Source: Lepidodermella squamata
Taxonomy: Eukaryota > Gastrotricha
Direction of reading: 5' to 3'
Length of the DNA stretch: 64,000 nucleotides
NCBI GenBank assembly: GCA_047495785.1
Contig: JBLDXI010000024.1
Location: 930,001-994,000 of the forward strand
The notes beneath the pieces were generated by a model that searched no databases, was not told the origin of the DNA, and saw only the letters and a program-made list of their open reading frames with translations. A program made the position numbers and the translations under genes. Shown piece after piece: positions 45,300 through 55,198 of this stretch (its first letter is position 1; each line of letters starts with the position of its first letter).

Positions 45300-46657
45300 T
45301 TATTTGCTTCTCCGCTTCGAGGATTTTTTCGACAGCATCATAGCTTTAGGCGCTTTCTTTATCAAGCCATTACTCGGCGACGAGGTCCGGTGATGTCCCT
45401 GAGAAGAAGTGCTCCGAGAGTTATGCGGGGCTGTGAACGGGTTGTCCGCTTTCCTCGCCGGCAAGTCCCAGTCGAATTGCAGGTAGATCTTATTGATGAA
45501 AGGTTGGGTCTGTGCGACCCATTCGTCTTCCTCGTCGGAGTCACCCTCGTCAACCCCGTTAAGCACCAAATCATCAGCCTCGTCATCTTGCTCTCGCTGC
45601 AATTTCCGCCTCTTGCTGTGACTACTATGAGAAGTAGTCGATTTCTTAGACGGCGCGGTTCCGTTAACCTTTTTCGGCGCTGAATTTGTCTTATTCGCAC
45701 TTGGCTGGGTTTGAGGCTTTTTATGAGCAGCTGCTTTCGAATTACCGTTCACCAGGGGTTCATCGAATTCGTAGACTTTCATAGAATTAGCATCACTCGG
45801 CGCCTTCTTCGCGGCAGTTTTCACTGAGATTTTCTTGCTATGATGGTCAGCAGCAGCAGCAGTTGACGGGGCGGGAGGGGCTGAATTGCGGTGGTTCTGG
45901 TTTTGCTTCAAGTGGGAAGAGGGCGACGACGGTGGGGAGTGGATGCTTTTCGTATGTTGTGGTATACGCGGGGGCGAAAAGTTGCCACAAGCCATTGCCA
46001 TCGCCAACACTTCGAGAACGGCGTTATTATCCGAGAAGATGGCATTGTTAGACTGGTCCGACGAAGCGATCACAGTTTGGCGGGACACAGCAGTCGAGGA
46101 TGAGCTTTTCGTGGGAGATGCTTGTTTTTGAGTCTGGGTACGGCCATGAGCTTCTCGAGGAAGATCATTAGTTTTGTTGCTGAAAAGAAATAAATGAAAA
46201 ATAATTCAAAAACTCCTCCTTAAAAATTGGAAATCGTCCAAACATACCCTATTATATTGGCAATATTGAAAGACGAAACATTGCTATTATTTGGAGACGA
46301 GTTCTGGTGAGCGACCGGGGCGGATTGATGTGAGAGAAGCGACGCAGCCGTCTGATTAGTCAGCTGGTTAAGCAGCGATGCAGCGGCCATGGCCAGATTG
46401 TTTGCATTAGCCTGCGCTACGGCAGCATTGTTGGGGCCGGAGTGCGTCGGTGACGTAGAAAGGTTCATCGGATTAGTCACACCAGCACCAGGCTGACTTT
46501 TTAGGCTGGATTTGCCGCCGCTCACTGCCCCGCTACTGCCGTGTGCTGGCACCGGGGCTGCACGTGCGATTTGTTGCGGCGATGAATGCTCGTGTGCCTT
46601 CCCAATTTTCGTCCCGGTACCGTTACTATGCGCCACGCTAGTACCGTTTGTATTCAT
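45300..46657 (-). CDS. Disordered, probably nuclear protein of unknown family
   Basis: Two exons, 46657-46245 and about 46179-45300, about 430 residues. The first part is Ser/Asn/Ala/Gln-rich with a helical patch (NNLAMAAASLLNQLTNQTAA). The second has VLEVLAMAMACGNFSPP, Ser/Pro/His-rich stretches, a basic nuclear-signal candidate (HSKRRKLQRE), an acidic run (EGDSDEEDEW) followed by QPFINKIYLQFDWDLPARK, and a basic C-terminus (SKKSSKRRSK). The acidic-then-IYLQFDWDL segment is the only order-promoting region and may be the functional motif. I do not recognise it. It begins 137 bp after the UTP18 stop on the same strand. Confidence 0.6.
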
Positions 46658-46794
46658 TTATCAGCGCTGGTGCCAGAAATTATTCTGGTTCAAATCATCG
46701 ATGATAAAATTCTATAGGAACAGCGTAAATAGCTTAGATCTAACAAATCTTTGCACAATATTTTTGCATCATTTAAATTGAGCCCATAAACAAA

Positions 46795-48615
46795 TTAATA
46801 ACTGCTGAAGTGGCGAAGTCGCCATAGAAGCACTCGGCCGCTGCTGTTTCCGGCTGCCATGAAGCCACTGTTTGGCGACAGCGCAACAACGGAAATGTTC
46901 TTCAACCGCATGTCTTCCGGCTCGGGGAAATTCGCGTAAACGCAACGAGACGAAAGATGAACGGCTTTTATGGCCCTTGGCGCTTGTGTTGACCACGCCA
47001 TCATCAGCTCTGACGAGTGATTGGTAACGATACCCGTTACAGGGGTAGTCAGGTTCTTCAACACCTTAACCGGCTTCGGATCACTGGTAAAAGAGCAGTT
47101 TTAAAACTTTGGATGACAATTCTGATGAAATTTACCGATTTGTGATGCAGTCAGCTGCGTTGTAAATGTTAACGATACCAGAATCTGACCCACAGCTGAT
47201 CATCGAGCCATCAGGTGAGGCGTTGATGCTGGTCCCATGAATGCAGCCAGAGTCATTGAAGCGATTCAGGCACTCTTTTTGCTGCCTGATATCCCACACG
47301 AAGACCTCGCAATCGTTACCCGAGGCGTACAAGTTGTTTCCGACCATAGCTAACCCTCCAACTTCGCCGTTTCGTTTCACATCGAATAGCAGCTCTTTAG
47401 TTCTCGTCGATATGATGTGAACGTAACCGTTCCGCGACGAAAATGCCATCATTTTACCATCGGGAGCAAGCGTCATATAACGGAATGGGGTACAGCCGTG
47501 GTCACGATAACGATCGTACAGAATCATTTTTTCACTCATCAAATCGTAGGCGTAAAAATTGGGTTGGCAAATAGCACATTGCAGGAAAATTTCCTGCGTA
47601 TGAGCATTGAACTGAGCGCGTTGGATGGGCCATTTTTTCATGGTTATGCTATGTACTAAAGCATTTTTCTTGCCATCCACCTAAATAAATAAATAATTAA
47701 TAAAATTTGCTGTTTCGTTACATCATTCTGCAATACCTGAAATAATTTTAAGGAGGAATCATGACTAGCGACCAGAGCTAACGTTGATAGAGGATAGAAA
47801 TCGATGGAGGAAATTTGAGCAAAATGACGCAATTCTTGATTCAGATCAGCACATCGAGCAAATTCCAGAGTTTGACCCCCAGGGAGAGGCGAATTTACGG
47901 ATGACGACGGACCTTCTTTCGTAATGTAGTCACGCAGTTTTCTGAAACCGTCGTCATCTTCATCGTCTTCTTCACTGCTTGATCCAACAGCTGAATCATC
48001 TTTGCCTTCAGAACCGAGTCCTTTTTTCTTTTTCAGCCGTTTCTCGGCCTTTTGAGCCCAGCGCGGTTGGCCAACAAGCTGTTCGTATTGCTCACGATTT
48101 AAGGCGGCTTGCTCTTCTTCCTCTGAATCGTCCTGCCAGGCAGCGTTTTTCTGTTTCTTCTTCGGCTCAGGAGCCTGATTTTTCCTCTTTTTCTTTGAAA
48201 TTTTCGGCTCGGGCTCTGATTCCGAACTTTCAGCCTCGGCTAGCAAAGCTTCGGCCAAGACATCAGCCCGGTTGAAGACTGACCTTTCCAAATACTCCAA
48301 GGCATCTTCATTGGCTTTTTTGTTGTCTTTCCACTTCGCTGAGACGTTCCGTTTAGGCTTTTTAGGCTTTTCGTCAATTTCCTCCTTTGCAACCTCCTCA
48401 TCGTCTTCGGTAAATTTTTTGACAGGCTTCTTTTTCACTTCAGGCTTTTCGGTAATTTCAACTTGAGCGGGTTTTTCTTCAACGGGATCCGCAGATTCGT
48501 TCGCTCCTTTCCGGTCGATGACAAATCCGTAATTCGCCGCAGGTTTCGAGGTTAAAAAGCTATTTTTGGGCTCGTTATTGCCCATATCGCGATATTTTCT
48601 TGCCAATCGATTCAT
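46795..48615 (-). CDS. UTP18: UTP18 (WDR50), SSU processome WD-repeat protein
   Basis: Three exons: 48615-47737, 47680-47136, 47083-46795, about 570 residues. The N-terminal ~200 residues are charged and Lys/Glu-rich (nucleolar-type), including NAAWQDDSEEEE and QPRWAQKAEKRLKKKK. A WD40 propeller follows: DFYPLSTLALVASHDSSLKL, TLAPDGKMMAFSSRNGYVHI, VFVWDIRQQ, INASPDGSMISCGSDSGIVN, and the diagnostic end ALSPNSGFMAAGNSSGRVLL. Family knowledge: UTP18 is part of the t-UTP/UtpB region of the U3 processome and recruits the exosome for 18S rRNA maturation. A T-run plus TTTTTTAG lies about 20 bases before the ATG. Confidence 0.93.
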
Positions 48616-49034
48616 TTCAAAGTTATTAAATTCCTAAAAAACACAAGAAAAAAATTAAAAATCATATTTTTAATATGGAAAAGGCTGTTATTGGATTTTT
48701 TCACTATATCACTATACTTGAGATTTCAACTGCTTCTTTGAACAGTGATATAAGTAATAAAAATAAAGAAAGAAACAAGTGTCGAGCCGTTGATAAATGG
48801 AGTGTGCAAATGAGAAACATCACGCAAAGAAATAAAACCACAGCTGAAACGAGCAGGGGAAGAACGTAATTTGAGTCACTAGAATATTATATCACATTGA
48901 ATGTCGGTAAGACATTGACGATAAGGCAAGAAATCAAATCACATCTTCGGTCCCTCTAAAATCATTTCAGCAGCTAGAAAAACATCAATTATAACTGAAA
49001 AGTTTTCGTTGTATTGATTGAATTGATTCACTGA
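48616..49034. other. Spacer, CFAP20DC to UTP18
   Basis: About 420 bp between the CFAP20DC stop and the UTP18 start on the same strand. A plus-strand frame of 64 codons (48675-48869) is Lys/Asn-rich with no features and is not called. Confidence 0.45.
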
Positions 49035-50878
49035 CTAAGAGATGAGCTCAAAATATTTCCCAGTCTTTGGATCGTAATAGCAATTCAAAACAGGATCGAA
49101 CAATAGTTCCACTTCAGATTGTTCGGAAGCAACGCTGGCTTGAGTCTCTGAGGAAGGTAGATCAGCGCTTTTATCGACAGCATTTTTTCCGTTAAATTGA
49201 GCTGGCGCGTCATGGTCATCATCAGCATCCTTAAATTTGTCCATATAACGTTTGGCATCGTAAGAAATCGGAGGACTTTGAACTTTGGGACTACCGCCAG
49301 CCGGTTCGAAGTCACTGTTCAAAGCAGGTCCAGCGTCATTCAACATCGACCATGAAGTACCTTCGTCATCTGAAAATTTCTCTTCCTGCAGAAAAGAACG
49401 CTTTATCAAATCAAGCGCTTCGTTTTTCGACGATGTAGCTGAATTTTTAAGCTGGAGGTTTAACAGCGCTGCTTTTGCTGCGGGTTTAGCAGCATCGGGT
49501 GCCACTAAAGAGTAAGTTTGCCGAACAGCGGGCAATTTCGGCACGTCAGATTTTTTGCCTGCGACATTTGAAACAAAAACCTCGGTAGTGTCCTCGCGAT
49601 CAACAACACCGGGTATTGAACTTTGTTTCTTTACCGCGACATGTAGGCTGGACTCGATATTCAACAAATCTATCGCATCAACAACAGATTCTGTGAGAGA
49701 GGATCGTCTCTTCGATTGTTTCTCTGGCTCAATGTAGGGAAGAATCGGCTCCTTATGGCCTGTTAAAGTCAAGTCAGGTTCGTTATGAACTTTGCCGGCC
49801 GAAGATTTTACGATCGGTTTTGTTTTCTTCGCGACATGCTGACTCCCTGACATTCGAGCCGTGTCAACAGACTTAGATGAAGTGCTTGTTATGACTAGAC
49901 CATCTCCATTTTCATCATTTGATGTGACACATGGACCTGAAACAACTACCCGGCGGACAGCAGGGGCTCTCTTCTTATTGGTCGGTGGAGGTTCTGGTAG
50001 TTTTTCGCCAGCAGAGAGCGCTGATCGGCTACTGGCGAATCCACTTGGAATTGCACTACCTACACCGGTGATCACTAAATTTCCAGCTGGAGCAGACGTA
50101 ACAGCATTTCCGCGAACACTATTCGGAGGTGCTGACGATATTTGCTTTTGCAACGAATTTATTGAAATCAACTAAATTAACGAGAACAAAACGATTAATT
50201 TCAGGGAATTTAGCTACTAGAAGTATAACAAACCTGAGTTGTATGGGTGACTTCGATGGGGAAATCGCAGCTCTTTGGCATATGCTCATACGCATAACTT
50301 TTCTCGATTTCTTCTTCAACGCAATCGCTGTCGATTTGACTGCAAGTCGGCGGCGGCGGGACTTTCAAAGTGAAAATTTTGCGCAACTTGAATGTTCCAG
50401 CAAGTACAATGGATGCGACACTATGGTAAACGCTAGTCGGCCAGCAGGTTGAAACAAAGGATGGAAGATCGATACATAAATTCGTCCACAAATTGTGTTG
50501 CAGACCAGATAGAGGCAATCGAGCATGTAAAGCAGTCGAAGATATCTCTTTCTGATTTCCTGAGAAAAACAAACGTCTTCTCGTGCCACGTACATCGCGG
50601 ACAGTCAGTTCAAAATAGAAATCGTGCAGCCGAGGAACGTAAACTTGCAAAACAAAGAACGGTTGTATCAGAAACAAGTTTTGCTTAGAATCCTTTGGCA
50701 ACTGAATTTGCGCTGAGCCAGTTGCTCCTTTCGCTTGCAATATAAATCCTTTTGCATCTTTCTCATAGACTTTCTCGAAGGAGCCACTCTCGGATACTTT
50801 CCATTCTTTCAATGGCTCACGTGCGTTCACAGTAAAGATTTCCACATGGGTTCCGCCTTGGTATTCCTCTTTGAACAT
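49035..50878 (-). CDS. CFAP20DC: CFAP20DC (CFAP20 domain-containing) protein
   Basis: Two exons, 50878-50234 and 50171-49035, about 590 residues. The first exon is the CFAP20-like domain: MFKEEYQGGTHVEIFTVNA, QIQLPKDSKQNLFLIQPFFV, LQVYVPRLHDFYFELTVRDV, RRRLFFSGNQKEISSTALHA, NLWTNLCIDLPSFVS, GTFKLRKIFTLK. These line up with vertebrate C3orf67. The second exon is mostly disordered Ser/Pro/Lys-rich sequence ending in LNCYYDPKTGKYFELIS, the conserved C-terminal motif of the family. CFAP20-type proteins belong to ciliary axonemes; function of this relative is poorly known. A GTTTTTAG acceptor-like site lies about 25 bases upstream, and the RPL29 stop is only 137 bp away. Confidence 0.9.
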
Positions 50879-51015
50879 TAAAAGTCATATGAATTAAATG
50901 TCTAAAAACGAAATTACAATGAATAGTTAGATTTGCTACACGACTTTTTCTATCTTCATCGCAAGAAAATTTCAAAATTTAAAGACGATCAGCACCCTTC
51001 TCGACGTCGTGAAAG

Positions 51016-51310
51016 TTACTGGCTGCTTCCGGACTTGTTGTTTCCATTCTTGTTGTTTTTCCGCGCAAATCGGAGGTTTCGCAGCAGTTTAGCATCAATC
51101 TTATATGAATAATAATGATGATGAGGTGATTCTTTACATAACGAAATAAACTTACTCCCTTAGTCGAAGTGTAGCGGAATCGCTTGGGCTTCTTGATGCC
51201 GTTGCGATGGTCCTTGCGGTCTGTAAAAGTATTACAGTTAAAGCTTGATAAAATACTGAAAGTGAACACTCACTTTGGTTATGACTGGTGTGGTTCTTTG
51301 ACTTCGCCAT
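51016..51310 (-). CDS. RPL29: Ribosomal protein eL29
   Basis: Three small exons, 51310-51274, 51220-51156 and 51099-51016, joining to a 61-residue protein. It begins MAKSKNHTSHNQ, continues NRKDHRNGIKKPKRFRY, and has the family block DAKLLRNLRFARKNNK near the end. This matches eL29 (L29e), a component of the 60S subunit near the peptide exit side, at the short length typical of invertebrates and yeast. No exon exceeds 84 bases, so a frame scan misses it. TTCAG lies 13 bases before the ATG. Confidence 0.95.
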
Positions 51311-51636
51311 TATATACGCTGATCTGAATAATTTCTCTAAAGAAAATATATAACAATTGATCAGTTGACGGTGCCAAGAAGTAGAGTTAATAAAATCTTA
51401 GCTAAATTAAACAATATGCGCTAGTTACTCGAGTGAGAAGTGTCAAGTCATAATATAAAGGAAAGACATAGGCAATTCCAGCAGTATGGGCCTGCTTTGA
51501 TTGCCAGCATGGTCTCGAACGCCAAGTCGAATGCCGTATGTTCCGACACGATCTCACTAATACTCGAGTAGCAACACTAGAATTAACATCAGAAACAGCG
51601 TGACACCTGACACTAATGACTTCAATTCAAAGTCAT

Positions 51637-51658
51637 GGTTTGGGGTTTGGGGTTTGGG
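51637..51658 (+). repeat. GGTTTGG tandem repeat
   Basis: Three copies of a 7-base TTTGGGG-like unit (GGTTTGGGGTTTGGGG...). G-runs are suited to quadruplex formation. Short and probably a simple-sequence repeat. Confidence 0.85.
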
Positions 51659-52298
51659 CTTCAACATTTTCATCATCGGAATCAGAGGGTAGGAGCAGGG
51701 CCAGGGTATGATAAGATAGGTGATTTATTGCCAGGTTGAGGTGATTCAACTGCACTGTTTGCCTTAGCCTGAAGTTTAATGCCACATGCTTAACGCAAAG
51801 TCATCATAAAGTGACAATGCTAAACTATTTTGGAAGCATCACAAAGACGCAGCGATCTATACACATCCTCGTTCGACAACAGGAGAAATGAGCATGGAAC
51901 CAGTTTCGCGGCGGGAAACATCAACAGTAGCCATTAACCGAAACGAATTCAACGGAAACATCTAGGTGGCCAAAAGAATCAATAATTGCTGATGCGTGGC
52001 ACCATGGTCGGCGCCAACAGCAGGAATCCAGTCTGGAAACGATCACAACGATTTAGCAACCTTGCGTAGCGAGGAGCGGCGAATAGTTGAGACCGCGGGG
52101 CGCCTTGCCGCATGATGAATGAACGATTTCGATGTCAAGTATAATTGTTGTATTTTTTATTCCAAATTAATTACTAATACATCAAATAATAATTTTTCAA
52201 TTATTCTAGGACAAAAACAAGTTTGATTATTGCAGCATGCTATTAAGCCACTTTTTTGTGGTTGTGGTTTCCTCAGCATTGCCAATGTCTAAGGTCTA

Positions 52299-52354
52299 AG
52301 GTCACAACCTTAGGTCACAAGAATCGTCCAACAGTAAACGAATGTCAGAGGTCA
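52299..52354 (+). promoter_or_regulatory. Cluster of three AGGTCA nuclear-receptor-type half-sites
   Basis: AGGTCA occurs at 52299-52304, 52312-52317 and 52349-52354. The first two are direct repeats within the near-repeat AAGGTCACAACCTTAGGTCA; the third sits in GTCAGAGGTCAAAG. Half-sites of this type bind nuclear receptors. Occurrence by chance is possible. Confidence 0.25.
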
Positions 52355-53163
52355 AAGCTTTGATTACAAATCAAAAGCACACGACCAACCTCTTGACAGA
52401 TGTCATTATCCTGGGTGAAAAATGTAAAGACAAAGTTCAATTTTCCATGTTCACCTTGGCCCAAAAGACCACCGCAGAAAACCTTCGGATTACTAGGAAA
52501 TAATAACTGCACTGATCCTACAATATGCGGTGGATAAAAGTAGAACAAATAAGCCTCAAGATCAATGATCAGCGGCACAATGAATTATCCAAAATAAAGA
52601 TTGTCAATGAGAACAGCGATCAGCTTTGTCATTAACTTGATAATAAGCGCCTACATGAAGTTATTCTTCTTTTTGCTTATTGAATATCGAACAATGCGCG
52701 AATGGATGTTGCGCCTGAAGTTTCAAATTTCATGTCAATTCATATAAACTGTCAACCTTGGACATGGTCAATGAGAGAACAAATCAGATAAATCCAGTTG
52801 AACTAATCGAATCTGGAAAATGAAAGATTCGCCAATAAGTTCCTTATATTGTGTACCTATAGGTAGTACTGTTGTGTTTAAATGATAGGAAATGCTCTTG
52901 CTGGCTTCAGGTTATTAAACAAATTCATGCGTTTTCTATAAAAGTTGGTTATAATATCGTGTCATTCCTGTCATTAGATTCCTCTTTGGCTGCAGTCTTG
53001 ACGGCCGACCTTTAATCGACGTACAGCCGCTTAACTGCATCTTTATAATTTATTTATTTGTTCCCTTCTCGCGCCAAAATGTTCAACTTCCAAAACAAAT
53101 TTTTTAGCATTGCGCCGAATTTATTTCACCAATTAACAATTGAGCATTAAAATCGATTCACAT

Positions 53164-53496
53164 TCACTTTTTGCCCACTTGAGCTCGTCGACCTTGTCCT
53201 TTGGTAGGCTTAACTCGACCTCGAAGACGCCTGAGACGGTCCATTTCTTCCTTGAAGTCAAGATGCTCATCGCGATACAAGCCAAACTGCCGCATCAGAA
53301 AAAACAAACGAGAAATATTAGGATGATCGGGATAATAATTGACGATGTTCGGTTTGTAGCAAGGTGCCGGTTGAGCATAACGATCCACAATACCCATGCT
53401 ATTTGCCGACGTGGGCCGCACGACCTCGCCGAAAATTCTTCCAGCTAAACGAGTCATGCGACGTCCATAAATAGAACCAACGCTTGCAGCACTCAT
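53164..53496 (-). CDS. MRPS33: Mitochondrial ribosomal protein mS33
   Basis: Single exon, 110 residues. It carries the family pattern: MTRLAGRIFGEVVRPTSANS, then WYP-like NYYPDHPNISRLFFLMRQFG, LYRDEHLDFKEEMDRLRRLR, GRVKPTKGQGRRA. These match human MRPS33 in order and spacing. It is a small-subunit protein of mitochondrial ribosomes. It starts 111 bp after the GGTase-I beta stop on the same strand, and TTTATAG occurs about 25 bases before its ATG. Confidence 0.95.
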   Translation of the reverse strand: MSAASVGSIYGRRMTRLAGRIFGEVVRPTSANSMGIVDRYAQPAPCYKPNIVNYYPDHPNISRLFFLMRQFGLYRDEHLDFKEEMDRLRRLRGRVKPTKGQGRRAQVGKK

Positions 53497-53607
53497 TTCA
53501 AATATTGAGAAACATACACTATAAACAACACAGAAACGTTATACAAAACCAAACTTTATCGTCATATATGATAAGAAGATTGATGATTAGCAAAATCGAA
53601 TGACTAG

Positions 53608-54669
53608 CTAGCTATTCATGAAAGCAGCAATTGACCGCTGCGAGCAGCAAAGAGCAGCATCAATAGGTTTGAGAGTATCAGCAAAAGTTCCGAACAAAGA
53701 AAGACCAGCCAAGGTCAAATAAGCGTGAAGAGGATCGGCGGGACAACCGGGCAGCTTCCCGAAGCCTCCAATAACGCGATCTTCAACAGAACGATAAAAT
53801 CCGATAACCGATCTAGGGTCAATGAAATGAATGGCATCTAATATTTTCAAAGACGCTCCAACCCAGAAAAAGTAGCAAGAGTCTGACGGCTTATTCGGCC
53901 GCCCATTGAATCCACCATCAACATTCTGGCGCCGGAGTAGCCATTTGATAAGCGCAGTCTTCTTCTCAGGACTCAAAACTGTGTCTAGTTGATCGGTTAA
54001 CTTCAATGCAGCCAAACTGCAATAAACTGCGCCTGCATGGCCTTCCAGCTCGGGTTTCACGGTAATCGCTTCATCATACGTGAAGCAAGAATTAATGAAT
54101 AAAGATAATTTATCGAAATCAAATGCTTTCTTTGCAAAAGATGTCCCGCGCTTCTGGTCTACCATTTTTAAGACAGCAAAAATGCAAGCTGCGGAATAAG
54201 CGAATCGAACGTCGTATTCATCGTTCGGGAGCAAAGTTGGCTGGAAACAGCCGTTAGTTAGCTGGAACTTGGAAAGACCTTCTGACAACTTTTCCAACTC
54301 TAAATGCGAGTCATCGTCGATTTTCTCGCCGAGAATAATCAGAGATAACAATACGGCCGAAGTCATGGTAAGATGAGAAGTGTCCATGTCGTGATTTTCG
54401 AAGCCAACAGCCTCGCTGTGCCTAAAGGTAGATCCTCCTCGGAAGCCGAAATCATCGTTATGCTTTTGAAGATGCTTCAACCAAGCAATCAATTGCGGCT
54501 TAATTTTCTCGATGCGACCCAGCTCGTTCAAAACGTCGAGACCACACAAGCAGAAAAACGCGATGAGAGGCCGCTGCATGTCTTGGCTTTTCGCGGGGAT
54601 GCCGTTGAGAACCATTTGGAAATATCGGGCATGCCTATGAACATCAACGACGTCGTCCAACCCGGTCAT
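53608..54669 (-). CDS. PGGT1B: Geranylgeranyltransferase type I beta subunit
   Basis: Single exon, 353 residues from the ATG at 54669 (the frame is also open upstream through a TTG). It has the alpha-alpha barrel of prenyltransferase beta subunits: HARYFQMVLNGIP, LIAFFCLCGLDVL, DTSHLTMTSAVLLSL, NGCFQP, GHAGAVYCSLAALKL, DGGFNGRPNKPSDSCYFFW with Asp and Cys zinc ligands, and PLHAYLTLAGLSL with the His ligand. The order and RPNKPSDSCY motif fit GGTase-I beta rather than FTase beta or RabGGTase beta. The complex prenylates CaaL proteins such as Rho GTPases. GTTTTTAG lies about 18 bases before the ATG. Confidence 0.93.
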   Translation of the reverse strand: MTGLDDVVDVHRHARYFQMVLNGIPAKSQDMQRPLIAFFCLCGLDVLNELGRIEKIKPQLIAWLKHLQKHNDDFGFRGGSTFRHSEAVGFENHDMDTSHLTMTSAVLLSLIILGEKIDDDSHLELEKLSEGLSKFQLTNGCFQPTLLPNDEYDVRFAYSAACIFAVLKMVDQKRGTSFAKKAFDFDKLSLFINSCFTYDEAITVKPELEGHAGAVYCSLAALKLTDQLDTVLSPEKKTALIKWLLRRQNVDGGFNGRPNKPSDSCYFFWVGASLKILDAIHFIDPRSVIGFYRSVEDRVIGGFGKLPGCPADPLHAYLTLAGLSLFGTFADTLKPIDAALCCSQRSIAAFMNS

Positions 54670-55198
54670 TTCAGTATTTAATAACAACTAAAAACATGAC
54701 AGTAAAATAATCGATTTATTCAGTTTACATAGGGCTTAAGTGTCAAAATAATAATCATTTCCGTGTTATTACAGGTGTCATTGTAAGATAACAATTTTCT
54801 GATTTCACAGGGAATTCTTCCAAGCGGCCGCCTTAAAAATATCGGCGATAGTGATTGCAAGAGAACACAGACACACAACCTGACTAAATCAGGACAGATA
54901 GAAAGAGCGATAACGTATCCGTTGTCAACGATAATTTCATAACAAAGATCAGAATGTGTTTGGCAAAGCAAAAAGCAAAGAATTGCATTACGCAGTGTAC
55001 AAAGTTACCGGTTGACTTTTTTTCGTTCACAAATAAATGCAGTGAAAAGGCAGCGAATATTCTAAGATTCTGCTGTTATGTGGGTAACATCAATATTTTC
55101 ATCAAATAATCATGTTTTCAAAAATATATATGACATTTTCGGTTTTTATAGGCCGAAGAGTGTTTTTGTTAGCCAATGTTCCACCGGTAATGATTCGA
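54670..55198. other. Spacer, G6PD to GGTase-I beta
   Basis: About 0.5 kb containing the G6PD 3' end side and the GGTase upstream region. No exon seen. Confidence 0.4.

Larger units (their letters stand above)
51311..53163. other. Large intergenic spacer between RPL29 and MRPS33
   Basis: About 1.85 kb. It holds a TTTGGGG-type repeat (51637-51658) and a cluster of AGGTCA hexamers (52299-52354). A minus-strand frame at 52345-52578 (77 codons) has no recognisable content and is not called. Confidence 0.5.

Noticed and set aside
52345-52578. 77-codon minus-strand ORF with some hydrophobic segments
   Set aside because: No recognisable family, no splice context and no paralogue in the window.
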